Shown: in pieces, positions 43,559 to 53,724 of the stretch | Layout: the number at the start of each line of letters is the position of its first letter | How positions within the stretch are numbered: position 1 is the first letter of the stretch | Assembly: GCF_024346135.1 (NCBI RefSeq) | Contig: NZ_JAGQCJ010000008.1 | Span: 1 to 64,000, forward strand | Origin: Cyanobium sp. CH-040 | GTDB lineage: Bacteria; Cyanobacteriota; Cyanobacteriia; PCC-6307; Cyanobiaceae | DNA: 64,000 nucleotides | Reading direction: 5' to 3' | Made by a program: the position numbers and the translations under genes | Notes under the pieces: model-generated | Told to the model about the DNA's origin: nothing | The model's database searches: none | What the model saw: only the letters and a program-made list of their open reading frames with translations

Positions 43559-44022
43559 GGACTTGGTAAGGTACCCCTTGCATGATCATGCATCTCGGCG
43601 CCCCATATTCTGCGGTTCCCTTCAGAACATCTCCATTCTTTGTGCATAAGAAAGTCTGAATGAATGAAGGAAGACTTAATTGAGCGTTTAAGTCTTTCTA
43701 GGTACAGCCTCGCAGGAATGCGTCTAATTTACGAGCGCAGGAGTTGAACGCTATTCCCCTCAAGCTCAGAAATCGAGGTAGCCAGCAATTAGATCCTCTG
43801 TTGGACCAATAGAGTCTTTACTAGTCACTTGGTGATGGCAGCAACTCAGTATAGTCCTGCGCTCCTGTTATCAATGAAGGAACCTGCTCCTCACATGTAT
43901 AACTCAGAGTCTTTGCGGTTATTGTGATCTTGCCAGTCCAGCTGCCGTCATCGCCGTCGGGCCTGGGCGGCAATGCTTAGACTTGACTACGTTATCCTTG
44001 CTCAAGCCCACCTCAGTAATCA
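43559..44022. other. gap after the IS holding the native methyltransferase end
   Basis: The first 27 bases are the displaced native 3' end of the methyltransferase gene (stop at 43583-43585). The remainder shows no gene I recognise apart from the candidate terminator listed separately. Confidence 0.6.
43671..43697 (+). terminator. candidate terminator of the methyltransferase gene
   Basis: A perfect 9-bp AT-rich stem (43671-43679 AAGACTTAA with 43688-43696 TTAAGTCTT) around an 8-base loop, with a very short T-run after it. It lies 85 bases beyond the native stop, on the far side of the IS. Confidence 0.4.
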
Positions 44023-44760
44023 ATGGACTCATCCTCACAATCTGCTAGCCATTCCGACCACAAGAATCAACTTCCAATTGTTGTTTATGATATTGGTGCT
44101 CGTGGAGGGCTGGGGGCTGAGTGGAATGAATGCCCTGAGCCCATACATGCTGTTCTCTTCGAACCAGATCTTGATGAATACAACAAACTAGTCGCCCGAA
44201 GCAACTCGCTATTCCAGCAGACAGTCCTTCCGATTGCCTTGTCAGACCAATCTGGCGAGTCCCATTTCTTCGTAACTACAAACCGGCAATGCTCTTCACT
44301 GCTGGAACCAAATATTCAGCTCTTGGAGGCTAGGTATGGAGCCTTTGCAAGGCACTTTCATGTCGAAGAAGTAATCAAAACTAACGTCCGTCGACTTGAT
44401 GAGGTTATTCTGGAACAGAATCTCCCAACGCCTGATGCCATCAAGTTAGACATTCAAGGCGCAGAGAGCTTAGTTCTTTCAGGCTTGGGAACCATGCTGA
44501 CTGACGTCAAAGCTGTGCGGCTAGAGGTGCACTTTCGCGAACTGTATTTAGGTGAAGATCTCTTTGACAGAATTCATGCCTATATGGACTCCCATGGCTT
44601 TGAGCTACGCCGAATCCTTAATGACAAGGGTAGGCGTTTTCGAGGAGGCGAGATTGTCGAAGTCGATGTATTCTACGTTAATCACAAATATCTACTGCCT
44701 AGTGCACAGGCTTGCGCACGACATATCACCAACACTATCTTGCATGTATGGAATATGTAG
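44023..44760 (+). CDS. FkbM-family methyltransferase
   Basis: A 245-residue protein with IVVYDIGARGGLGAEW (SAM-binding motif), HAVLFEPDLDEY (acidic strand end) and DAIKLDIQGAESLVLSGLGTML, the hallmark KxDxxGxE segment of FkbM O-methyltransferases. In surface-glycan clusters these enzymes usually methylate sugar hydroxyls. It is convergent with the long glycosyltransferase gene. Confidence 0.88.
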   Translation: MDSSSQSASHSDHKNQLPIVVYDIGARGGLGAEWNECPEPIHAVLFEPDLDEYNKLVARSNSLFQQTVLPIALSDQSGESHFFVTTNRQCSSLLEPNIQLLEARYGAFARHFHVEEVIKTNVRRLDEVILEQNLPTPDAIKLDIQGAESLVLSGLGTMLTDVKAVRLEVHFRELYLGEDLFDRIHAYMDSHGFELRRILNDKGRRFRGGEIVEVDVFYVNHKYLLPSAQACARHITNTILHVWNM

Positions 44761-44879
44761 TTGTGTCTTTTCCCTAAGGGTGCTTCAGCCGTAAGTGTCC
44801 CTTGATAGTTTAGACATTTAAGACCCTCTACGTAATTACCGGATTACTCCAATGAGGGTTTCCTTGGGGCCAGACAGCA

Positions 44880-47800
44880 TTAGAGCATAGCATTACCCTT
44901 GCAATGGAAGTATTCATGAAGGTAGCTGACGTAGTATGTAGTTTCTATCTTCCCATGAGTTGGCTCTACAGCCAGACTTGTTTGATCGTCATTCTCTTGA
45001 GCGTGTTCAGCTGGGCTGGCCGATCTGCCCCGTCCCAAGAGTATCTGAACAGACAACTCAATCTTTTGCTGAAGATCTCTACTGTTTCTGGGGGTCACCC
45101 TAAAACCGTTGACGCCATCAACGATATCCTCTGCTAATGCTCCGGCTTCAGAGGCAATGACCCAAAGCCCTGCTGAAAGAGCTTCCCGGACAACCAAGCC
45201 AAAACTTTCCGGCCAGATTGAGGGAGCTATTAACATATCATATCCTGAGTAAAACTCTGACATTCTTTCCATGGGAACTATGGGAATAAAATTGGTACAT
45301 GTTGATCCCCATGTGACTTGCCGAATGGTGTTGTTGTTGGAATGAAGGCGGTGGTCAACAACGTCAACAACTAGATTGTCTACCTCAGAAGAAAGCAGTG
45401 CATCGCGAAGTACAAAATAACCTTTGTGGGCTGAAATGCCTCCGATGAAACAGGCACGTATGGTCTCGGATTGATCTCTTCGATTGACAGGTCCATCTCC
45501 TCTAGCCATGCTGTCAGCTCTGTTGGCGAGAACCTTTACATCATCTAGTCCACAGCTTCTGTAGATAGTTGCAAACACACTGCTCACGGCTAGGCGTTCA
45601 TCGGCACCGCTGAGGACTGAAAAAAGATCATCTCTTCTCTTTCTAGCCTTAGCTGCAGCTGTTCTTGATGAATGGCGCCCAAGATGCGAACAGGCATCAG
45701 TTGGATCTATGCTGTTTCCATCTTCTGTAGTTAGAAATTGATATGGGCTCAGCCACCATGCATCATGAAGGCTGACAATATATGGAATGTTGCATCGTTG
45801 AGCAGCAACTAGTGGTGCAATTGTCACGCCTTGAAGGCAGTGAGCATGAATCAAGTCAAACCTTTCAGAGGTATACCAGGCTTCCATCATCTCTTGCAAG
45901 GGAATACTGGTCTTATTGCTCCAATATTGGCTCCACTTTAATCCCGGCAATTGAACTCTAACAATCCTGACATTCTCAACGTAGTTGATAATGATTCCAA
46001 TTTCTTGGTTGGCAGAGTTGCACTGCTCTTGACACAGGAATGTCACATCATAGTCTTCATGATGTGTGTTCGGGCGAGATGCAGCTAGCGCTTGTTGTTC
46101 TGCGATACGCGTTGCCCCGCCATGTGAGTCAGGCCTGAAGAATACGTTTATAACTAGTATCTTCTTTCTCTGACTCTGAGCCGATCCTGCCTCTCTTTCA
46201 GATCCTGAGGCCAACTGTTCTGCGGACCTTACGAACTCCTCATAGACCCTTAATCCACTTGCCTTGCCATACTTGTCTTGAGCATCATACAGTGCGCGTT
46301 GTGCTATCTTATTGCGCGCCTGAGGATTGTTGATTAGAAACTCAATCTGAGAAATCCACTCCTCTGTATTTTCTGCAAAAAGTACGTTTTGTTTTTCTTC
46401 AATTTCTCGCTTGTGTGTGTCTGTAGGTGAAACGATCGACGCTAGTCCACAACAGCTATACTCCATCCATTTGATCGCACTCTTACAGTCTGTTGCAGCA
46501 TTTCTTTCCACTACTGAGACACCAATATCGCCCCTGCTCATTGCCTGTATATAGAACTCGTAATCCTGAAAAGGAATCCTTTCTATTCTATCTTCGTATG
46601 GGCCAAGGCAGGACGGGAGATCAATTCTCCCGAGCAGTAATAGTTTTGTCCGTTTGTGTTTCCGCAAAATCTTGGCTAGTGCAGGTGCAAGCTGATAGTT
46701 CCATGATTCTTTGTGGGCGAGTGTTCCCGACGTAAAGACGATCCCTAGCGAATCGTGAGGCTTGCTCTTGCAGGTGTATTGTATCTTGTCATTGGCAAGT
46801 GCCTGTCTAAGACTAGGCAACATCAGATTCCCAATGACGAAGGTTTTTGCTTCGGGCTGAAGACCTTCGGAGACTACATACTCTTTCAAGCAGGAAGTCG
46901 AAACTATACAACCTTCACTAAGTTCTAAAGCGTACCGAAACAGACCGGTCCCCAAAGCCAGGCTATTGTGAGTGTCTCTTGTAATTGTATTTCCGTAGCT
47001 TGTCAGTGCTGGTGGAAAGTGTGCATTCGAAAAGATGAGGTCGTCAATCTCGTAAAAAACCGGCCTTCCGATGCTTTTAGCGAGCGCATAAAGCTTTGCC
47101 GTCTGATACGTGTAGGGAAGCCTGCAGACAATGATGCCATCTGCCCATAACAAATGGCGAGTCCAGGCAGTCTGGCCATGCTTTGTCGTTTGAAGACATA
47201 CGATCCTGGTCTCAAGGCCTAGAGACTCCAGATACTCTTTCTTCTGGAGTACCCGGTAAATCCAGCATTGGAATAAGTCTCGGTTGCCAATAATCAACCA
47301 TCGCTTCAGCGTTGATTTGGGCTTCGTGGTTCTAAGGGCCGGACAAGCAATGAATTCCTCAGTGAGGCGATTTAGCTGCCCAACTAAACAATCCTGGTAG
47401 GATCTTGCTTTGGCAAGTGCAATGCCACTGCTAGCCAGCTTTTTGGCAATGCTGCGGTATCTTTTACAAAACATAAAGAGTTCTTGATCTACTATATGTC
47501 TCAGTCTGGACCCATATGGGTTGCCCCATGCTGCCTTGATCGCCAGCTTGGCTGATCTTCTGAACGACCTAAAGCTATCCTGAAAGTCATAACCCGATAG
47601 AACCAACTCAAGTTCTGAAAGTGCTAGACTTAGGTCTAGATCATTCCTTGCTGAGTTAACTTGCTGTTCGTCCAGGCCTTTGAGATGCTCTACGGCAGTA
47701 ACAATTGATTCGTGATATCTGTTTTGCCTAATCTGCCTCAATAGATACGCCTTCGTGCTGCTGCAATAGCTTTCTTCGGTTAATCTACTGTTGCTCAGTA

Positions 47801-48830
47801 GTTTATTGGTCAAGCGATAGAAGAGTGTGCTGCCTTCGCACTGGCTGTGGCTTGTGTAAATGTACTCCGCCATCAGCCTCAAGAGATCTTGAATTTCTGG
47901 TTGGCCTGGATTGTTCCAGCGACCTCTTGGATTGTGGGGTGTATCCGCCATCCTGGTCCCGATTGCATGCTTGAACAATCGGTATGACACTGCACTCGTG
48001 AGCAGGCCAATCCTGCTTTTCCAAAGTAAGCCCTCGGAGTCTAGATGTGGGGTCGACATGCTTTCAATGAAGCATTCACTGATCATCTTTATTCCGCCAG
48101 CGCTTTCAATCCTCCTGAATCCAGCATCAATGCCATCTGGCTCCCCATTATCACTCGTTAGCGCGCAAAAGATGTTGGCCATATGCGCCGATCGTTCCAA
48201 GACCAGCTTGTCAATCCCGTCCAGGTGGGCAGCGCAGCTCAATATTTCTCGCGTACATGACTGTATACAACCGTCTTGAAGTCCAATATGTCTATCGAGT
48301 GCGTATCCGAGTGCTTCCAGGAGTGCATTCCTAAGAAATCCTTCCTCATTTCGGCGCTTCGCAAGCGCATGAAGCTCGTGTAGGCGATCTTCGTTGACCA
48401 GTCTTTTCAGGCCAATCGCCTGGAACTCGGCCGCTTCGAGCCGTCCTGCACGCCAGCCGCTCGACGGCAGAGGCTTTTCCTTGCCTGTTCTTTTTAGTAA
48501 TACTGGTGCATCTTGGGAGATCAGCCAATCTGTGGGAGCTTTTTCAAAATCAACAGGAAACTCAAATATGGTTCTAGCATCTATTTCTGGCGTCTTCGTC
48601 TGCTGCGCGACGATGTCTCCAGATCCAATCAGCGTGTCGGCTACCCAGGCCTCTAGGGGAATTCTGCGCTTATGCGGATTGCTTAAAATCCCCTTCAGGA
48701 GTCCTGTTGATGTAATCGTAGTGATTTTTGCTCTACTCCTTTTTTCTGGCACGTCGGCCTGCGCGAAGCTTCCCACTGCTATTCTAAAGCTGCTTGAAAG
48801 TATCCTATCATTGCTATTCTCTTTGGTCAA
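44880..48830 (-). CDS. very large protein with two glycosyltransferase domains
   Basis: A 1316-residue protein. Roughly residues 1-530 form a helical region of unknown family. About 535-880 look like one GT-B domain (WLIIGNRDLFQCW, YEIDDLIFSNAHF, ending SAIKWMEYSCCGLASIVSP). About 905-1290 form a second GT4-like domain (KKILVINVFFRPDSHGGATRI, IHAHCLQGVTIAPLVA, EALSAGLWVIASEAGALAEDIVDGVNGF). Two linked transferases in one chain suggest sequential addition of two sugars to one glycan. No membrane segment is evident. Base composition is that of the AT-rich island. Confidence 0.8.
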   Translation of the reverse strand: MTKENSNDRILSSSFRIAVGSFAQADVPEKRSRAKITTITSTGLLKGILSNPHKRRIPLEAWVADTLIGSGDIVAQQTKTPEIDARTIFEFPVDFEKAPTDWLISQDAPVLLKRTGKEKPLPSSGWRAGRLEAAEFQAIGLKRLVNEDRLHELHALAKRRNEEGFLRNALLEALGYALDRHIGLQDGCIQSCTREILSCAAHLDGIDKLVLERSAHMANIFCALTSDNGEPDGIDAGFRRIESAGGIKMISECFIESMSTPHLDSEGLLWKSRIGLLTSAVSYRLFKHAIGTRMADTPHNPRGRWNNPGQPEIQDLLRLMAEYIYTSHSQCEGSTLFYRLTNKLLSNSRLTEESYCSSTKAYLLRQIRQNRYHESIVTAVEHLKGLDEQQVNSARNDLDLSLALSELELVLSGYDFQDSFRSFRRSAKLAIKAAWGNPYGSRLRHIVDQELFMFCKRYRSIAKKLASSGIALAKARSYQDCLVGQLNRLTEEFIACPALRTTKPKSTLKRWLIIGNRDLFQCWIYRVLQKKEYLESLGLETRIVCLQTTKHGQTAWTRHLLWADGIIVCRLPYTYQTAKLYALAKSIGRPVFYEIDDLIFSNAHFPPALTSYGNTITRDTHNSLALGTGLFRYALELSEGCIVSTSCLKEYVVSEGLQPEAKTFVIGNLMLPSLRQALANDKIQYTCKSKPHDSLGIVFTSGTLAHKESWNYQLAPALAKILRKHKRTKLLLLGRIDLPSCLGPYEDRIERIPFQDYEFYIQAMSRGDIGVSVVERNAATDCKSAIKWMEYSCCGLASIVSPTDTHKREIEEKQNVLFAENTEEWISQIEFLINNPQARNKIAQRALYDAQDKYGKASGLRVYEEFVRSAEQLASGSEREAGSAQSQRKKILVINVFFRPDSHGGATRIAEQQALAASRPNTHHEDYDVTFLCQEQCNSANQEIGIIINYVENVRIVRVQLPGLKWSQYWSNKTSIPLQEMMEAWYTSERFDLIHAHCLQGVTIAPLVAAQRCNIPYIVSLHDAWWLSPYQFLTTEDGNSIDPTDACSHLGRHSSRTAAAKARKRRDDLFSVLSGADERLAVSSVFATIYRSCGLDDVKVLANRADSMARGDGPVNRRDQSETIRACFIGGISAHKGYFVLRDALLSSEVDNLVVDVVDHRLHSNNNTIRQVTWGSTCTNFIPIVPMERMSEFYSGYDMLIAPSIWPESFGLVVREALSAGLWVIASEAGALAEDIVDGVNGFRVTPRNSRDLQQKIELSVQILLGRGRSASPAEHAQENDDQTSLAVEPTHGKIETTYYVSYLHEYFHCKGNAML

Positions 48831-49329
48831 CGCTCCAACCTTTGGTCTGGCCTCTCAAATCTGACTTGCATAGTTTTCATTGCCCTTTGGTGCCGACCTG
48901 CGTGGAGCGCATGGTTAGGGTTCACCTGCCACGTTTCGCAGCCAGGCCGCTAAGCGGCAATTCTGTATTTTGGCTGTCCTTATTCTGTTCTCGTCATGGT
49001 GCAGGCTGGTCGCGCAATGGGCATTCGCGGAAACCTCTTGTCGTTGTGAGACAGAGTTCTGTCCTCTGCATTTGCTTCCGTTCAGTCCTGATCTTCCTTT
49101 CTGGACTGTTTTTGATTGTACTCTGCCACTCTGTTCTTGGCGCCGGTTGCTGTTAAGCCATGACTGGGCTGAGCGTTCTCATGGGCGTTGTTGATTCTGC
49201 ATGGTCTTGTTTTTGCTCTTCAAGTGGCGCTTCGGTCCTGCGTCTTCTTCCCTGAATCGCTGAGACTGGCATCTGTTCAAGCCTTCCCCCTCAGCAGCTG
49301 TTCCTCTGGCTTTCATCTAGATTCTCAAC
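48831..49329. other. 499-base gap ending the AT-rich island
   Basis: It lies between divergent genes, the glycosyltransferase (leftward) and the helicase (rightward), and should hold both promoters. Short T-rich frames are open on the plus strand but none has a recognisable domain or a good start. GC rises sharply at the helicase start codon. Confidence 0.55.
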
Positions 49330-52101
49330 ATGACCACCGCCGCCCAGAGCCGGCCCGACCTGGCGGCCCTCTTCCCCTTCCCCCTCGACCCGTTTCAGCT
49401 CGAAGCGATCGACGCCCTCAACCAGGGGCACTCGGTGGTCGTGAGCGCCCCCACGGGTTCCGGCAAGACCCTGGTGGGCGAGTACGCCATCCATCGCGCC
49501 CTGGCCCATGGCCAGAAGGTGTTTTACACCACCCCCCTCAAGGCCCTCTCCAACCAGAAGTTGCGCGATTTCCGCGAGCAGTTCGGGGCCGAGCGGGTGG
49601 GGCTGCTCACAGGCGACATGAGCCTGAACCGCGAGGCCCAGGTGGTGGTGATGACCACCGAGATCTTCCGCAACATGCTCTACGCGGAGATTGACCACCC
49701 CGACGACGACCCCCTGGCGGGGGTGGAGGCGGTGGTGCTGGACGAGTGCCACTACATGAACGACTCCCAGCGGGGCACCGTGTGGGAGGAGTCGATCATC
49801 CATTGCCCACCCTCGATCCAGCTGGTGGCCCTCTCGGCCACTGTGGCCAATGCCGGCCAGCTCACCGACTGGATCGAGCGGGTGCACGGTCCCACCCGGC
49901 TGGTGCACAGCGACCACCGGCCCGTGCCGCTGGCCTTCAGCTTCTGCAGCGCCAAGGGCCTGCACCCCCTGCTCAACGAGGCCGGCACCGACCTGCACCC
50001 CAACGCCAAGGTTTGGCGGGCCCCCAAGGGCAGCCGGCGCAATGGCCCAAAGGTGCCCCGGCCGCCCCAGCCCGAGGCGCCCCCCCTGGGCTTCGTGGTG
50101 GCGCGCATGGCCGAGCGCGACATGTTGCCGGCCATCTACTTCATCTTCAGCCGCCGCGGCTGCGACAAGGGGGTGCGCGATCTGGGCAAGCTCTGCCTGG
50201 TGACTCCCGACGAGCAGGGCCGCATCCAGGCGCGACTCGACGCCTTCATCGCCGCCAGCCCGGAGGCGGTTCGCGAGGGCCACGCCGAGCCGCTGCTGCG
50301 CGGCATCGCCTCCCACCACGCCGGCGTGCTGCCGGCCTGGAAGGAGCTGATCGAGGAGCTGTTCCAGCAGGGCCTGATCAAGGTGGTGTTCGCCACCGAA
50401 ACTCTCGCCGCCGGCATCAACATGCCCGCCCGCAGCACCGTGATCTCGGCCCTCTCCAAGCGCACCGAGCGCGGCCACCGGCCCCTGATGGGCAGCGAGT
50501 TCCTGCAGATGGCCGGCCGCGCCGGCCGCCGCGGGCTCGACTCCCAGGGCTACGTGGTCACGGTGCAGAGCCGCTTCGAGGGGGTGCGCGAGGCGGGTCA
50601 GCTGGCGCTGGCGCCGGCCGATCCGCTGGTGAGTCAGTTCACCCCCAGCTACGGCATGGTGCTCAACCTGCTGCAGCGCTACGACCTCGCCAAGGCGAAG
50701 GAGCTGGTGGAGCGCAGCTTTGGCCGCTACCTGGCCACCCTCGATCTGGCCGACGACCAGGCCCGCATCGCCGAGCTCGAACAGCACCTGCAGAGCCTGG
50801 AGACCGGTGCCGATGCCGTTCCCTGGGAGGACCTCGAGGACTACGAGAAGCGGCGCGGCCGCCTGCGGGAAGAGCGCCGGCTGCTGCGCACACTGCAGCA
50901 CCAGGCCGAGGAGACCCTCGCCCACGAGCTCACCCTGGCCCTGCAGTTCGCCAGCGAAGGCACGCTGGTGAGCCTCAAGGCGCCGCCGCTGCACGGCCGC
51001 GTCACCCCGGCGGTGATCGTGTCCAAGGTGCCCGGGCCCGGTCAGTTCCCGCTGCTGCTCTGCCTCACCGACAGCAACCTCTGGATCCTGGTGCCCTGCA
51101 GCGCCGTGGTGAGTCTGCACGCCGAACTCAGCTGCCTGCAGGTGAGCCAGATCGATCCGCCGGAGCTGCAGCGCCTCGGTGAACACCACCACGGCACCGA
51201 GGCCAGCGCCGGTCTGGCCCTGGCGGTGGCCTCCAGTGCCCGCCGCCACGACATGGCCACCCCCCAGTACGACCTGGCCGCCGAGGTGCAGGCCCAGGCG
51301 CGTCTGGTGCAGCAGCTGGAGGAGGAACTCGAACTGCACCCCGCCCATCGCCGCGACGACCGCCGCCAGCTCAGCAAGCGGCGGCGCCGCATCGAGGAGC
51401 TGGCTGCCGAACTGGAGGAACTGCGGCGGCTGCTGCACTTCCGCTCCAACCGCCACTGGGACACCTTCCTGGCCCTGATCGAGGTGCTGCGCCACTTCGG
51501 CGCCCTGGCCGGTGCCGATGGCCTCGAGCCCACCGAGGTGGGCCGCACCGTGGCCGCCCTGCGCGGCGACAACGAGCTCTGGCTGGGGCTGGCGTTGATG
51601 AGCGGCCACCTCGACGATCTCCACCCGGCCGAGCTCGCCGCCGTGCTGGAGGCGATTTCCACCGAGGTGAACCGGCCCGATCTGTGGTGTGGCTGGCCGC
51701 CGCCGCCGGCGGTGGAGGAGGCCCTGCACGATCTGCGCGGCCTGCGCCGCGAGCTGGGGCGCCAGCAGGAGCGGGCCCACGTGGCCTTCCCGATCTGGTG
51801 GGAGCCGGAGCTCACCGGTCTGGTGGAGGCCTGGGCGCGGGGCACCGGCTGGAGCGAGCTGATCGCCAACACCTCGCTGGATGAGGGTGATGTGGTGCGC
51901 ATCATGCGCCGCACCGTCGACCTGCTGGCCCAGATCCCCTACGCCGAAGCCGTGAGCCAGCAGCTGCGCGACAACGCCCGCCGCGCCCTGCGGGCGATCA
52001 ACCGCTTCCCGGTGTGCGAGCTGGAGGATCTCGTACCGCCTTCGGCCGACGTGCTGCCGGAACCGCCGGCCTTCGCCAGCCCCCACAGCGACCTGCCATG
52101 A
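49330..52101 (+). CDS. Ski2/Mtr4-like DEAD/DExH-box RNA helicase
   Basis: A 923-residue helicase. Walker A APTGSGKT, DExH box as DECHYM, SAT motif LSATVAN, and motif VI QMAGRAGRRGLD are all in place. The C-terminal third (PAELAAVLEAISTE, TSLDEGDVVRIMRRTVDLLAQIPYA) is the DSHCT domain of Ski2/Mtr4 helicases. Cyanobacterial members are related to the chloroplast helicase ISE2. It probably acts in RNA processing or decay. Its stop overlaps the next gene (ATGA). Confidence 0.95.
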   Translation: MTTAAQSRPDLAALFPFPLDPFQLEAIDALNQGHSVVVSAPTGSGKTLVGEYAIHRALAHGQKVFYTTPLKALSNQKLRDFREQFGAERVGLLTGDMSLNREAQVVVMTTEIFRNMLYAEIDHPDDDPLAGVEAVVLDECHYMNDSQRGTVWEESIIHCPPSIQLVALSATVANAGQLTDWIERVHGPTRLVHSDHRPVPLAFSFCSAKGLHPLLNEAGTDLHPNAKVWRAPKGSRRNGPKVPRPPQPEAPPLGFVVARMAERDMLPAIYFIFSRRGCDKGVRDLGKLCLVTPDEQGRIQARLDAFIAASPEAVREGHAEPLLRGIASHHAGVLPAWKELIEELFQQGLIKVVFATETLAAGINMPARSTVISALSKRTERGHRPLMGSEFLQMAGRAGRRGLDSQGYVVTVQSRFEGVREAGQLALAPADPLVSQFTPSYGMVLNLLQRYDLAKAKELVERSFGRYLATLDLADDQARIAELEQHLQSLETGADAVPWEDLEDYEKRRGRLREERRLLRTLQHQAEETLAHELTLALQFASEGTLVSLKAPPLHGRVTPAVIVSKVPGPGQFPLLLCLTDSNLWILVPCSAVVSLHAELSCLQVSQIDPPELQRLGEHHHGTEASAGLALAVASSARRHDMATPQYDLAAEVQAQARLVQQLEEELELHPAHRRDDRRQLSKRRRRIEELAAELEELRRLLHFRSNRHWDTFLALIEVLRHFGALAGADGLEPTEVGRTVAALRGDNELWLGLALMSGHLDDLHPAELAAVLEAISTEVNRPDLWCGWPPPPAVEEALHDLRGLRRELGRQQERAHVAFPIWWEPELTGLVEAWARGTGWSELIANTSLDEGDVVRIMRRTVDLLAQIPYAEAVSQQLRDNARRALRAINRFPVCELEDLVPPSADVLPEPPAFASPHSDLP

Positions 52102-52634
52102 GGCTGGAGCGGCGGCGGCTGTGCCGGGTGGCGCTCGACCCGCCCGCCAGCACCGAGCGGCTGGCCCTGTTTCTCTCCCGTCCCATCCGGCCCCTGCGCG
52201 GCCTGCTGCACCCCGACCGTCTGCACCAGGCCGGCCCCCATCGCTACGACTACGTGTCGCGCCCTTACGGCGTGGCCGGCTGGACCCTGCAGCCCCATGT
52301 GCGTCTGGAGGCGCGCTGGCAGGCGGGGGTGCTGCATCTGCGCCAGCTGGAGAGCCGGGTGGAGGGCCTGGGGGAGTGGCAGGAGCGGCTGCAGTTCGGC
52401 CTGGAGGCCTGGCTGAGGCCCAGGGAGCTGGACGCCGGAGCTCCGGAACGTGGGGTGGTGCTGGAGGCCGAAGCTCTGGTGTGGGCCGAGTTGCCGGCGG
52501 CGGCCGTCGTGGTGGCCGGCCCGGTGCTCAGTCTCGGCCTGCAGCAGCTGCTCGATCGCCTCGAGCGTCGCTGCCACCAGGGCCTGCGCCGCCGGGCTGA
52601 GGCCTGGCTTGGACCCGTGGAGGTTGCACAATGA
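52098..52634 (+). CDS. DUF1997 family protein
   Basis: A 178-residue protein. RPIRPLRGLLHPDRLHQAG, the YDYVSRPYGVAGWTLQP segment and a C-terminal LLDRLERRCHQGLRRRAEAW fit DUF1997, a small family of cyanobacteria and plants of unknown function. Its ATG overlaps the helicase stop by 4 bases, so the two are translationally coupled; a functional link with RNA is inferred from that alone. Confidence 0.82.
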   Translation: MRLERRRLCRVALDPPASTERLALFLSRPIRPLRGLLHPDRLHQAGPHRYDYVSRPYGVAGWTLQPHVRLEARWQAGVLHLRQLESRVEGLGEWQERLQFGLEAWLRPRELDAGAPERGVVLEAEALVWAELPAAAVVVAGPVLSLGLQQLLDRLERRCHQGLRRRAEAWLGPVEVAQ

Positions 52635-53539
52635 CCTCAATCTGCGATCGCAGCAACGTGACTGTCTCCGCCGCGATGGCCCTGCCTGAGGAGGCACCGC
52701 CGCTCTATGGCCCGCCGAAGCTCCGCTCCGGAGCAGGGCTCGAACGCGCGATCCAGTCGATCACGGTGTCACTTCAGGCCTTGGAACGTCGGCGGCTGCG
52801 CTTCCGCCTGGCGGCCTTCACCCTGGCTCGCACCGGCATCCTGGTGATTCGCCGGGCCGTGGACCCTGACGTCCTGGAACCGATCGCCGCCCTGGCTGAG
52901 CGGACCTGGGCTGAGGTCTCTGCCCTGGCCCCCGGTCAGTCCCATCCGGTGGCGCTGCTCAACCGTGATCAGCACCGCGTGCTGAAGGGGTACAAAGCCC
53001 TTGAGGAGAGTGTTCAGCCGGTGATCAACGTTCGTCATGGCGAAGACGACGGAATGATGGATGTATTCCATCCCGAGGAGCTGGCGGCAGAGCTGCGGGA
53101 GCCGATTCTCAGCTGCCTGCATGAGCGGTTAGTGGCTGATCTGGCCGGCTTGGCTTTTGGACAGAAGCTTGAGGTGTCCTGCCGCAACCTCTACGTGAAC
53201 CGGGGTGTGCGTCACACCCGCTTCTTCCATTGCGATGGCCAAGGTCTGAAGGTGAAGACCTTCGTGTATCTCACACCGGTGCGATCCCTGGAGGACGGAC
53301 CTTATTGCTACATCCCAGGATCCCATCTCGATGTGCTGTTGCGGCGACGCAACCAGGCCTTCAATAAAGATCATCAATTTAACCTGCATGAATATCGCCA
53401 GGTGAGCGATAAGCATGCGCTGCCGATTTTTGCAGAGCCTGGCGATCTCGTGATCTCAGCCCAGCATGGCGCTCACCGCGGCTTGCCTCAGGCGCCGTCT
53501 GCACGACGCGCCGTGCTCGTCAACGTATTCAAGCCATGA
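52631..53539 (+). CDS. phytanoyl-CoA dioxygenase-like (PhyH) protein
   Basis: A 302-residue protein. The Fe(II)/2-oxoglutarate site is visible as HCD (HxD) in TRFFHCDGQGLKVKTFVYLTP, followed downstream by VISAQHGAHRGLP with the distal His. The double-stranded beta-helix order fits PhyH-like hydroxylases. Such enzymes modify lipids or, in glycan clusters, may hydroxylate sugars; the substrate here is open. Its ATG overlaps the DUF1997 stop (ATGA). Composition begins to fall below core GC toward its 3' end. Confidence 0.78.
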   Translation: MTSICDRSNVTVSAAMALPEEAPPLYGPPKLRSGAGLERAIQSITVSLQALERRRLRFRLAAFTLARTGILVIRRAVDPDVLEPIAALAERTWAEVSALAPGQSHPVALLNRDQHRVLKGYKALEESVQPVINVRHGEDDGMMDVFHPEELAAELREPILSCLHERLVADLAGLAFGQKLEVSCRNLYVNRGVRHTRFFHCDGQGLKVKTFVYLTPVRSLEDGPYCYIPGSHLDVLLRRRNQAFNKDHQFNLHEYRQVSDKHALPIFAEPGDLVISAQHGAHRGLPQAPSARRAVLVNVFKP

Positions 53540-53724
53540 CCGGATGCTCTGCGAGATGCGGGGCAGCACGATGGGTCTGCGAACGACAATAAGCCTCCTT
53601 TTATGGGCTTGCCTTGAGGCGCAGCTCATCACTGTCCCGGTCGATCATGGAGGAATCAAGTGGTGACACTGGATCCAGGCTCTGCGATGCACCCTAAGCT
53701 TCAGTCACGCCAGGATCCCATCAC

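Noticed and set aside
48831-49329. Several T-rich plus-strand frames before the helicase
   Set aside because: No domains, poor starts, Cys/Phe/Ser-rich translations; treated as non-coding.
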